64,000 bases of DNA from Phycomyces blakesleeanus NRRL 1555(-) (Eukaryota > Mucoromycota > Mucoromycetes > Mucorales > Phycomycetaceae): NCBI RefSeq assembly GCF_001638985.1, contig NW_017265134.1:1827732-1891731 (forward strand), read 5' to 3'. Positions 1 through 10,613 of this stretch are shown here, piece after piece (position 1 is the first letter of the stretch; each line of letters starts with the position of its first letter). The notes beneath the pieces were generated by a model. It ran no database searches. It saw nothing but the letters and a program-made list of their open reading frames with translations, and was not told the DNA's origin. The position numbers and the translations under genes were made by a program.

Positions 1-13
1 TTAGCATAATTAG

Positions 14-438
14 AGAGGGTGTCGAGTTGTGATAATCTCAAGACGGCTAAAAAATAATTATTTGTAAAACCCAATCAAAAATAAGAATAAAACTCAGACA
101 CAGCTGGGAAGATTTATGCTGAAAACATTAATACTAAAAAAAATGTAAAATAGACTTTAATAACCTTGGCTTTCCAAGGCCTATTCTATTAAGTAGATGT
201 AGAGAAGAGACTACTTGCTATCACATATTTTGTTCTGAGGGTAGAAAAATAAGCCCAATTTTTACTAGAAATTTAGTGAAAATTTGAAGCCAAAAGTTAG
301 GGATGCCCTGATTTTTGGCTTCAAATGCTCACTAAATGGCTTCGACCATGAAATTTGCGAAACTAACATTGGAATTTAATTAGGCGCGTTAAATACAAAT
401 TTGCAAATGTTTGCAATCCAGGCTCGAAGACACCCTTT
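14..438. mobile_element. Possible MITE-like element with central hairpin
   Basis: The block is bounded by short inverted ends: AGGGTGTCGAG at 16-26 and its near complement CTCGAAGACACCCT at 423-436. In its middle is a strong palindrome (arms 271-296 and 312-336). There is no ORF. Non-autonomous DNA elements often look like this, but I see no clear target-site duplication and no second copy in the window, so this is a suggestion only. Confidence 0.33.
271..336. repeat. Imperfect hairpin
   Basis: The arms ATTTAGTGA..TTGAAGCCAAAA and the complementary TTTTGGCTTCAA..TCACTAAAT pair over about 25 bases with two mismatches, around a 15-base loop that contains a small GGG/CCC palindrome. It could fold as DNA or RNA. 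No function is visible. Confidence 0.6.
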
Positions 439-1298
439 CTATTATATATTTCTTGCTTAATGACGTTATTGCCCATAAAATACGGAATATGAAATTATTT
501 GTTTTTTTTAAAAAAAAAACATATCAGTAGCTTAAAAGCAAAAAATCAAACTTTTGCAGTGGAAATTCTGTACTTCTCACTCTTTCACTCTCTCACTCTC
601 AAAGTTTTTGGCATAGTTGACTCTATGGTCGATAAAATCTTATCACTTTGAAAACTTGCTTGCTTATATGCAGGGCATAAAAGCACAGTGTATTTCTAAC
701 ATGCGATTTATACAGACTTCATTCTGAAGTAGCTATAGAAGAGTAGGTCTCCAAAATGTAATATGAAAAGCACTCAAAATTGCTACAAAATGCTCAGTTC
801 ATTTGTCAATACTTTTATTTGCTTCAACTCATCCAAAATTTGATTTTTTTAAAAAAATAAATAAATAAACTTCAGTGGCACTACTTTGTAGCTAATATCC
901 TTAATTTAAACAAAATGCAGAATAGTAATTATTTAATAAAATGACCAAACGCTTAATCAGTTTAAATACGCAAATACTTAATATCTCTCTCTGTGTGTGT
1001 GTTCATAGATTATTTATTAATACGTGTAGACTTTATATAGCTTTCGCTTTAAAAAGTAGCCTAAAATATCTTAAGCTCTTTAATTCAAAAGTATATCATA
1101 TAATATATAAGTCCATCAGTTCACGACAATACGTATGAACAGTGGAATCTTTATCACAGTACTAGAAGCGACCGAATTTCAGGGCGTGACTGATTTTCCT
1201 CGGGGTAACCTTGCACTCTTTGAAAATAGGCAAGTCTTTTTCTTTGTTTTTGACAAAAAAATCGCCTTGTCTCCGCCCTCCTCCCCACTTTTGTAGCA
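439..1298. other. Intergenic, upstream of mS23 gene
   Basis: AT-rich spacer with homopolymer tracts, a CT-rich stretch near 575-605 and no convincing coding sequence. The small ORF at 941-1138 has no recognisable features. The last 100 bases are the likely promoter and leader of the mS23 gene; no clear TATA box was seen. Confidence 0.6.
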
Positions 1299-2094
1299 AT
1301 GGCCTTCCGACCACCACCCACTGGACTTGCTAGACACGTTTCTAACCTCTTGAAAGGTGACCTGTTGAAGAAGGCTCCTGTCTGGCTCCCAGTTCTTCAG
1401 TCAATTCCCCCTGGACCATCCATCATTCGCGCTCAGCACCACAACCCCATTGAGGTAGCAGCTCTAGATGAATCAAAAGAAGCCTTTAGACAATCCAACA
1501 CTCGTAATACCGTTGCTGCAACACGCCACAAACAGAAGCATCTTCGTACAAAACCACCACGACCAGTAGCAATTGTCTACCCTGAAGATAAATTAAGAAG
1601 ACAGTTCTACAGGGATCATCCCTATGAATTGGCCAGACCTAAAGTACTTGTTGAAAACAATACTGGACTGAATCGCACCGACTTTAGCAAACTTCTCTTG
1701 CCAGAAATGAACCTGTATGAGGTTGATGGTGAAGCGTAAGTATAAAGAAAGATAGAAAAAAAAAGGAAACCAAAAATTTGGTGGATTTTTCTTTTATTGT
1801 TTGGGTGTGTTTCTTGGTTTCTCTGTCATTTACTTATTGTGAGCTTTTATCTTTTTATTTGTGTATGTGTATGTGTTTAGTGTTGTAAAATATCAGCTTT
1901 ACCTCATGACACACGAAAAGATGCCAGAGAGAAAGGCTTATGCTAAAGCTACATCTGAGTTCTATGAGATCCGTGCTCTCCAGGAACAACAAGAAAGAGA
2001 ATTGAGAAAGGAAATGTTTACGATCGTAGAATCTAGCCACAAGCACAGCCAGCGTGCATTGCGTCTTGAAGAACGTGCTTTGAAGCAGGTCTAA
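1299..2094 (+). CDS. RSM25: Mitochondrial small ribosomal subunit protein mS23 (Rsm25-like)
   Basis: Two exons, 1299-1735 and 1881-2094. The intron runs from GTAAGT to TTTAG, and joining gives 216 residues ending in TAA. The N-terminus (LLKGDLLKKAPVWLPVLQSI, then PPGP) and the central stretch YPEDKLRRQFYRDHPYELAR are hallmarks of the fungal Rsm25/MRP-S25 family, a structural protein of the mitochondrial 37S subunit. The second exon is helical and charged, as in family members, and begins VVKYQLYLM. The start is the first ATG of the conserved N-terminus, just after a pyrimidine-rich leader. The protein should act in the mitochondrial matrix. Length and motif order fit a complete gene, and I see no defect. 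The identification rests on motif recall, without a database search. Confidence 0.87.
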
Positions 2095-3121
2095 AGAATC
2101 GTCCTTTCTCTTTTTTTCCCCTTCTTCTTGACACTCTTTAGAATGTATAAAGTATTTTTTATTTGTTGGTATTTTTTGTTTTGTTTTTGCTCGATGTAAA
2201 AACACGGTACACATCAAGGTAGAGAGAAGAAGAGAAAAGAAAGGATACTTTCTGTATAATAGTTGTGTGTGTTTGTGTGTGCTTGTGTATGCACACTGGG
2301 ATAAAATAAAAGAAGAGGAAAAATATTTTACACTCAAACGTAAAATATGTACATATATATCATACATATTGCGTTGGCTAGATTCGTATTGAAAACTACA
2401 TAGTAATTAGATAAAAACAACTTGATAATTAACATTAGCCAATTATCTTGTTATTTTGGTATTAAGCCATATATATGATAATAATAATTGGCCATTTATA
2501 AACATTCTATCAATTTGTCTTGTCTTGTCTTGGATCCGGATTATAGCTTACAATACTGGCTGACAGAATGTAAACATACAAAATAAACTTCCTAAGAATC
2601 TCAATTATTCAAACAGCTTGATTTCCACTTTATATTTTCTTTAAATGTTTTGACTGTATTCTTTTTATCTGACAAGCTGTAGGAATTTTATAAGCGCAAA
2701 GAAGTATATTTCAATCGTTATCGTTAATGAGAATCATAATAAGAATATTATAGAAAGAAAGAAAGGTTGAAAATGAGTTTTTACCACTCTCTCCCTTCCC
2801 TCTGTCTTTTTTTGGGTCACTAAAATAACTAAATATAAAGTAAAAATCATAATACATATGTACACACATCTTATTAAATCTCTAAATAAAATATGTGCCT
2901 TAATTGCGTGACGTCGAGTGACCACTTGCTGACGTTACTTTGTACTAAAAAACACAAGCAAAGATAGCTTGGCTTCAGGAGAGTTGGCGTTTCATTCTTA
3001 TTTGTTTATTCGTTACAAAATAAATAAGTAAAAATAAATAGATAATTATATATATTTATATATATAACGAAGAACAATAATAACAAGAATAACAATAACA
3101 ATCGTAATAACAATCATAATA
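2095..3121. other. Intergenic between mS23 and poly(A) polymerase
   Basis: Holds the 3' region of the mS23 gene and the promoter of the poly(A) polymerase gene. Two cAMP-response-like sites, TGACGTC (2909-2915) and TGACGTTA (2930-2937), lie about 200 bases before the PAP1 start. The long minus-strand ORF at 1855-2367 overlaps the mS23 exon and shows no family features, so I leave it out. Confidence 0.5.
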
Positions 3122-6100
3122 ATGTCATCCGTTAAACCGACCTATCTCGGCGTTTCTGAGCCCATATCAATTGCTCCACCATCCGCAAATGATGAGAAAT
3201 TAAACGAGAAACTCGAAGCCACGTTAAAAGATCACAACATGTACGAGACGAAAGAAAAAACATGCTTGAGGTACGCTACACCAAAACAAAGAAAAAGAAA
3301 AGGGAAATATTTTAGAGTAAAGTATACTTGCTAACATCATCATTCAAAAATTAACCTGCATCTATCGTAGAAAAAAAGTTTTGGAGATTCTTGAAGCATT
3401 AACAAAACGAATGGTAGAAAATGTCTACAGAAAAAAAGGCCGTTCTGAATCAGAGATAATGATTGCTGGAGGAACTATAAGAACCTTTGGAAGTTACAAG
3501 CTGGGAGTTCATGCAGCAGGTGACTTCTTGTTATTCTTTTTTTTAAAAAAAAAATAGACAGTAGATTATATTACAGGCAATAAAGCTTGACCATTCCATC
3601 AAGGAGAATAAATTTTAGATACTAATTCAAATTTATTTGCAGATGCCGACATTGATACAGTCTGTATCATCCCTTGTTATGTAACAACGACCGACTTCTT
3701 TGACGAATGGTGCTCGATACTTCAAGCACAGGCTGGAGTGAAAGATGTATCGGTACGTATATAATAATTAAAACGTGTATATAAAAAATTCGATAATGTT
3801 CGAGCTTTTTGTTTTTCATGCCTTAATTGAATTCACTTTTATCTACACAAATACATGCGTGTGTCTACAGGCTGTTAAAGACTCGTATGTTCCAGTAATC
3901 AAGTTCAAGATATTCGGTATTTCTGCAAGTCATCAAAACTGTATTACAAATTTTTGTTTTGGTTAGCATAATAAATAATATCTGTACATATCTATGTACA
4001 CACACATGCACACGAACACGCACACACACAATCATATATATATATATATATATATATATAGGTCGACCTTGTGTGTGCCCGAATAAGCGATCCATTTGTA
4101 CCCGTCGACATAGATGTCAACAGCACTGATTTACTCAAGAAACTAAGCGAAAAAAGTCTTCGGAGCATTAACGGTACTCGAGTTGCCGACGAAATTCTGG
4201 CGCTTGTTCCAGACGTTACAGCTTTCCGTACTGCATTGAGGTGCATCAAACTCTGGGCTACGAGAAGAGCTATTTATTCAAACTCACTTGGGTTTTTTGG
4301 AGGTGTTGCATGGGCTCTCTTGGTAGCCCGAATTTGTCAACTCTATCCAAATGCATGTGCAAGTACGATAGTAAGCAAATTTTTTATGGTCGTAGCACAA
4401 TGGGCTTGGCCATCACCCGTTGTTTTGAAAGCAATTCAGGGAGGTCATGGATTCTCTACTCTAAAACCCTGGAATCCAAAATTAGTACGTAACGTTTGTT
4501 TTGTTTTATTTTATCTTGTATATATTATTCGTATATACAAGATACACCTTTTTACTGTTATTATTATTTATTAATTATTATATATGCATTATTTAGAGTC
4601 ACCATGACAGATCTCATCTGATGCCGATTATCACCCCAGCGTATCCAAATATGTGTGCAACGCATAATGTTTCTCAGTCGACTAAAACGATTATATTGGG
4701 CGAGTTGAAGAGGGCCGCAACGATTGTCGATCGAATCATGATAGGTTCTTCATCATGGAATGTACTCTTTACTGAACATAATTTCTTTGGTACATATGAT
4801 CACTATATACAAGTTGTGGCCAGCAGTGATACATACGAATGTCAATTAAAATGGTATGGAAAAAATAACACAATATTACGCTTAAGAGAAAGGAGGGAAA
4901 GGTTTAAATAATAATAATAATAATTCACAATTCTCGGTACATACACACACATGTATATATCTATATTTAGGGGTGGTCTTGTTGAAGCTCGTTTACGACA
5001 TCTATTGTTGAATTTGGACTCTACAGATGGTGTGGCACTCGCTCACCCATATGTTCACGGGTTTGACAAAGCTCATCTGTGTCAATCTACAGAAGAATTA
5101 TCTGCTGTCATTAATGGTATTGACACAAATGGATACCCTATCACTTCAGAAAATAGCGACGATTGGAAGAACAAGACAGGAGTTTATTTTACACGAACAT
5201 TCTATGTTGGACTTTATATAAAGCTGAATCCAGGTAAAAAATCGTATCTTTTTTTAAAGAAAATCCTTTCCGTCGACAATGACAACAACGACGATAACGA
5301 CAACGACGATGATTACGACAACGAGAAAAGAAAATAATTCAACCACGGTTCATGATCTTCGATGAGATAGAAAAAGAGAGACAAAGACAAAGAAGGCGTT
5401 TTCTTGGATAAAAGAAGACTACAGTACACTTTTGAGTGTGTGCTCTGATTTCTTTTCTTTTTTTTTGAATCTTTTTTATATATTGCTTTGTGAATTTCTC
5501 ACTTATATAGCGTGGACGTCAAAGAAAGTGGATATTACCCATGCAATCGAGGATTTCAAGGCAAAACTTACAGAGTCCAATAGTTATGAACCTGCTAGAA
5601 TGTCAATATCTTTCCAGCAGTTGAAAAGGTCAGCTCAGCAGCAGAAGAAGAAAAACAGATTACTATATTGCATTGCTAGTATTACGCACATACACACGTA
5701 CGGTTATATTATCAGGAAGAAACTCACTAGGTGATCTTAGATCGATGTTACCTCGGGAATTTATCAAAAAAGATAGTACCAAGCGATCCCCTCAGGTTTG
5801 TTTCGCTTAACCAAGACAGCTGTACCTTCTATATTATTATTTTTCACCTCTTTCCATTCAAAGAACATAGTTACAAGATTATCAAAAGTCTGAGAGAGAA
5901 AGAGAGAACAGAGTTATTTATTGATGCTCTTATGTGTGTGTGTTAGTCCAATGATTTAGCAACACAGGCAACGCCCGGAAAGAAGATGAAGATATTTGGA
6001 GATTCAACAACAGATCAATCAGAAGAGAACAACACTTCGAATGACTTGTCTAATACTTGTCATTCTCTTGGTGCGACAGACTATTCGCCATCACCACCTT

Positions 6101-6135
6101 CTGTTTCAACAACCATGGATACCAACTTTATTTAG
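3122..6135 (+). CDS. PAP1: Poly(A) polymerase, nuclear mRNA 3'-end
   Basis: Ten exons: 3122-3270, 3371-3519, 3643-3752, 3871-3924, 4062-4484, 4597-4853, 4971-5233, 5511-5628, 5741-5795, 5947-6135. They close in phase to 588 residues (yeast Pap1 is 568). The nucleotidyltransferase core is clear: FGSYKLGVH at about residues 89-97, then DADIDT with the metal-binding aspartates D102 and D104, and the third catalytic aspartate D156 in VDLVCAR. The central domain has LRSINGTRVADEILALVP and FGFxGGVAWALLVARICQLYPNA-type motifs (here SLGFFGGVAWALL). The RNA-binding C-domain starts near SGLVE-like GGLVEARL, and a Ser/Thr/Asp-rich tail follows. It adds poly(A) to cleaved pre-mRNA with the CPF/CPSF complex. 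Intron 4 is a GC-AG intron. The donor of intron 8 (GTCAGC) is weak, so the exon 8/9 junction is the least certain. Confidence 0.92.
3925..4061 (+). other. GC-AG intron in poly(A) polymerase
   Basis: Only a GC donor (TCT|GCAAGT) with acceptor TATATAG| joins FGIS to VDLVCAR in frame, which is the invariant order in poly(A) polymerases. The nearby GT (TTCG|GTATTT) gives the wrong phase. The intron ends in a (TA)n run of about 26 bases. Confidence 0.8.
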
Positions 6136-7078
6136 TGCAACTCAGAAGACAATGTAATGCAAGGCAAGGCAAGGCAAGGCAAAACATGGCATGACAAGAC
6201 ATGACAAGACAAGACCGGCCGGAACGAAAAAAAAAACACAAGAAAAAAGAAGAAGAACAAAAAAAAGAATGATTTAAAAAAAAAAAGAACAAAAAAAAAG
6301 ATAGAATTAGGCGAGGGATTGAAGTCCTTTGGATGTCCCATTCTGGGACTTTCAATTCGAGTGTTACAAATACGGGTAAGGATTTGTTACGGCTTGTTTA
6401 TTCTTTTCTTTATTTTTTTAAAGAAAAAGAAAAAACATAAAGGCAAAAAAAAAGAAGATAGCTCTCAGAGGACAGAATACCACAACAATATAATTATTTA
6501 GGAATCCCATCCATATATACAAATTACATAAAATAACTTAGTACAAATTTGCAAAAAATAACAAAAGAACAAAAGGAGAGTTCTTGAGTTGAGCTTTACT
6601 CACCTGTTCTGTAGTGTCAAGAAATAAGTATATATACATACACATATAAATACATATATATATGAATAAATAAATAATAGGTGTGAATTTTTGATTTATT
6701 TTTTGTCAAGTTCAATAACTACATTCTTTTTTATTTTTACTGGGATTTGATTATTTAAATGATTGGCCATTATTGATTTGAAAACAAACAAACAGATGGA
6801 TTCTATTGGTTCAAATATGAAAGTTTTTAATAATTCATCATTATTGGTCAGTATTTAAATCCAGATGTGAATAAATCTGTAAGAGCATGAAATGCTTGCT
6901 CTTAAATTTTAATCCTTCTCCCACCTCTCCTTGATGTTATTTATTCAATCCAATTTTGGTAACCTAAAATCCATTTTATATGATTCTTTACAGGCTGGGT
7001 GACTGGTTTCTTACAAAATGAACTTACCCCATTTTAAAAAAAAATCCATTACAGGCATTGACTATCTTGTAAGCAAAT
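6136..7078. other. Intergenic, simple-sequence rich
   Basis: Contains an AAGGC repeat run (about 6160-6182), ATGACAAGAC repeats, long A-rich runs near 6228-6300 and 6415-6455, and an AT-rich spacer. No coding potential was seen. The last 180 bases precede a small gene whose first exon could extend upstream (possible acceptors at 6993 and 7054), but I found no matching coding exon. Confidence 0.5.
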
Positions 7079-7666
7079 ATGCAAGCGCACATTCGAGTTC
7101 TTGACAAGTTGGATAATGAATTCAATACACTAGACCAACAATATTCACGTGGAGAACTACGGGTGTTTGGTAAATATATATATATATCGACCATGGATTC
7201 TTTTTTATACATTTTCCTCCTTCCTTTTGGCCATTAATAAGTGATATCGATTATCCTTAGGAAGTGACACAGAAAAGATCTTTAAGGAACTTGATGTAAT
7301 TCGCCATAAGCAGATTGAGATTGCTGGGGATCACATTGCCATTGAATCCATTGGAGACATCTCGTATGGCAACAACATTATATATTTGTGAATTATTTTT
7401 TCTGTGCCTTACTCTTTTTCTTCTTCTTCTTCTTCTTCTTCTAGCCATCAGTCATCACGTTCTAAAGAGGCAGATGTTCAGGATGACTACCAGCGAGAAG
7501 TCAATAATTTTAATAAAAAGAGAATTGCACTGAATAATCTTATGAAAAAGGTAGCTTTGATATTCTAGTAAAGAGGATTACCCACATTAATGTGGACTTT
7601 TATAATAATAATAAAAACTAATACATACATATATATTAGCTTGATGATCTTAGGACTTCAATGTAA
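7079..7666 (+). CDS. CCDC28-like small coiled-coil protein
   Basis: Four exons, 7079-7169, 7261-7363, 7445-7550 and 7640-7666, closing in phase to 108 residues. The first half (LDKLDNEFNTLDQQYSRGEL, RVFGSDTEK, then IRHKQ) matches the pattern of the CCDC28/DUF4061 domain, where a run like LLxDFHSGKLQAFG precedes an alpha-helix with VRxxQExLA. The second half is a charged helix ending KKLDDLR. Animal CCDC28B is linked to ciliary and mTORC2 biology; the fungal role is unknown. The ATG at 7079 is the first possible start because a TAA lies in frame at 7070; a further upstream exon cannot be excluded. An alternative last exon is possible: TCAAT|GTAAGC at 7662 to an acceptor near 7910, ending at 7968. 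Confidence 0.6.
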
Positions 7667-8059
7667 GCCAGGTTTACCCAAATATAATCAAAATATATTT
7701 AGAGGATTCTATTTATTAAACATAATCTATTTAGGACTAATTTTAGAGAAATCTCTGATTTGGATGGATAATATATACTTTGGTAAAGTACACCCACACA
7801 GAGATATATATATATAATTTCTTGGCTATAGATTATAAAGCTAATTTATATATATCTATACATATATACATATATATATCTCTTGCTTTATCTCTCCAAA
7901 TACAATACAGGTTTTCCGGAAACAAAGGCCAGTCAACAAGGAAGAAAAATTGTCTTACGGTTGGATAACTGATATGTATATATATAGCTTGTTCCAGTTG
8001 CTTTTTATATAATCAAGATTTTTTTTATATTTTTTTTTATTCATTTAAAAAATACATTA
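7667..8059. other. Convergent intergenic spacer
   Basis: AT-rich spacer between two convergent genes, with (TA)n runs. A short exon-like block, CAG|GTTTTCCGG at about 7911-7968, could be an alternative terminal exon of the upstream gene. Nothing else was seen. Confidence 0.5.
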
Positions 8060-9991
8060 TTAGAGGAAGTAATCAGGAACTGACTTCTTGATTGGTAGAC
8101 CTCTGAAATCTTGTTGAGGTGCTGCATCAAACATCTTGTACTCCTTGTTAAGATTATCGTCTAACTTCAATATCGCTGCAACGTTTCCACAACTATATAT
8201 ATATGTGTGTGTGATTTGTTCAATAAAGTGCAAGTTAAATTAGTATTAGTAATACATGAGAACAATAACAAAATGAATAATTATCTTCCTTACCGATAAC
8301 AGTAGTTGGGTGCTGACCAAACTGTAACAATGGTATCTTTGAACATAAGCTTGTAGCCTTCCATCACCAATTGATGAGCACGAGCAATAAGCTCAAGATT
8401 GTTTGTTTGTAAGAACTATATATGCATACAAATTAAAATAAAAAGAAAAAATTAAGAATATTTTCTGTTCAAAGAATTTTTCGTCTTCTTAAAGAAAAAC
8501 ATTACTTACACCATTGACAACGTCTCCTCCAAACAAATAGCCTGCGCCGCGCGGACTATACCCCCATCCTTCGATTTCTAGATTATACACACAGCCAAGG
8601 GCACATGTTAGAAAATAATAATAATTAGAAGAAAAGGTGCATAAGCTTATAATATCAATATATCAATATACCAATATATCTATCATTTTCTTTACCTTCT
8701 GGATCAGACCATAATAAGTCACACATGGCACCATCGTGTGGGACCTCTTGTTTTCTATCGATGGTCCGAATCTACAACAAATTGCAGGTAAAAATCAACA
8801 AAGGAGAGAAGGTAATTAATAAACACACACGCACGCACACTCACTCACACACATGTATACATGCATATATGTATATTTATATATATATATATAAGTGTGT
8901 GAGTGAGTGTATATATAGTGCGTTGTCTAGAGAGAGAGAAAGATAATAGCCTTCAAAGAAACAAAAGAAAGAGGGAAAATGGGGGTTTATGAGGGAAATA
9001 AAATTACGATACCTGATCAAGGGTTGTGATACTTGGTGAAAGACCTCCATGAACGCAAAAGATCTTGTCATCAATAATAGCACTCAAACTGAGATAGTCA
9101 AAAATCTCGCAGCAGTAACGCCACACATTAGCAGATCCAAATTTACGCAAACATTCTTCATAAAAGCCATAGACTTGTGTGATCTGTCGACTTTCATGGT
9201 TTCCACGGATTAATGTTATTCGGTCAGGGTAGCGCACCTTGAGGGCAAGGAGTAAAAGAAAAGTTTCGACGGAATACAAGCCACGATCGACAAAATCACC
9301 TAAGATGAAAAGGAATGAAAAGAAGAAAAATAAGATGAGATGCATTCTCCAAAGTTGTCCAATTGTTAAAACAAAACAGAGAATGACCATCCGCAAAACC
9401 TCACCCATAAACAGATAGTTGGTTTCTGGGCATTCGCCTCCTACTTTGAAAAGCTCCTTGAGGTCATGAAATTGACCTTGAACACCAATAGCAAGCACAC
9501 ACCACACAAGTTAGTACTCCTGGGCATCCCAATGTCCACACAACATGCTGACCGTGAATGTCGCCACAAATCTATGTACGGCATAATGAATAATCGGCAA
9601 TTCTACAGCAATCTAGCCTCACCGTCACTGGGGCATCTACCCGCTGGACATTGCTTTCTTCAATCAAGATCTCCCTTGCTTTGTTGCACAATTCTTTAAC
9701 TTCCTGCTCAGAGATGATTTCACCACGACGCAATTGATCGAGTTGTCTATCAAGACGATCTCAGTTACAATTATTTTTTACACAATGAAACAAATAAAAA
9801 AAAAGAATTATAAAATAAAGACAATAAAACAAGAACAACAACAACAACAGCAACAGCCAAAAAGAAAAAAGAAAAAAAAATAACAAAAAGAAAAACAGCA
9901 AATATAATGTATTTTAAAGAGGTTCTTATTTTCTCTTTCTTTTTCTTCTTATTATGATTATTATGATTTGCTACCTATCAAGCTGTCCCAT
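8060..9991 (-). CDS. PPH3: Serine/threonine phosphatase PP4 catalytic subunit
   Basis: Nine exons on the minus strand: 9975-9991, 9623-9746, 9553-9571, 9405-9476, 9013-9299, 8696-8771, 8510-8577, 8294-8415, 8060-8192. They close to 305 residues (human PP4C is 307). All PPP-family metal and phosphate motifs are present: GDIHG (50-54), GDFVDRG (78-84), RGNHESR (109-115), HGG, RAHQLV and [11 protein letters not shown]. The tail DYFL is the carboxymethylated C-terminus that recruits regulatory subunits. PP4-specific runs such as [15 protein letters not shown] and [15 protein letters not shown] separate it from PP2A and PP6. In yeast Pph3 acts with Psy2 and Psy4 on gamma-H2AX and Rad53 in DNA-damage recovery. 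Exon 1 is 17 nt and exon 3 is 19 nt, the latter encoding ICGDIHG. The donor after GDIHG is the unusual GTCAGC. The gene faces the ATPase gene across a shared divergent promoter. Confidence 0.93.
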
Positions 9992-10613
9992 GGTTCAAGA
10001 AAGCGTGCAACACAGCGGGAAAGAAGTAGAGTACAGATGGCTCTATTTTTGTTTCTCCATTTGTCTTTTTTGTATTTTAAACACCGACTAAAACGCACAC
10101 AAAAATGGCGGTCGCAATAATGAAACAAAATGATGATGAACATATATAAAATATATAATATATTTATAGTGGGTTTAAAGAAATTGACTAGGATTTCGAT
10201 TATTATTATTTTTGATTGCTTTAAAGCTGATTTTTCTTTTCTTGATGACGTTCTTATTAATTCTTTCTAATAAATAAAGTACCAATTCATTGTAAACCTT
10301 ATAATAGTTGGAAATATTTATATAAAAGTCAAAAGCCACTCGTCAATGTTAGGCTTAAAGCACCATAGGGCATACAAGCAAGTATATCTGGGCTTAACCG
10401 AATAGAAAGATATATATAAAAAAAAAATTACGTCTTGAACTCTTTCCTTTTCCTTCATTGTCTCTGCCCTGAGCCACGCATAAGACGTCACATTTGTAAT
10501 CTATATATATCTATATCCGTATATAACTACAATTATAGTGATAATTAATTATATATATATATATAGAAAGCCAAGAGTTTATCACCTCTTTTGTTTGTTT
10601 TTGACAGAAGCCA
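9992..10613. promoter_or_regulatory. Divergent promoter region, PP4 and H+-ATPase genes
   Basis: 622 bases between two divergent starts. They hold AT-rich runs (10503-10565), a CRE-like ACGTCA at 10485-10490 and another GACGTT near 10245. No coding sequence was seen. The assignment as a shared promoter is by position only. Confidence 0.45.

Noticed and set aside
1855..2367. 170-codon minus-strand ORF
   Set aside because: It overlaps the second exon of mS23, is low in complexity and has no family features; a chance frame in AT-rich DNA.
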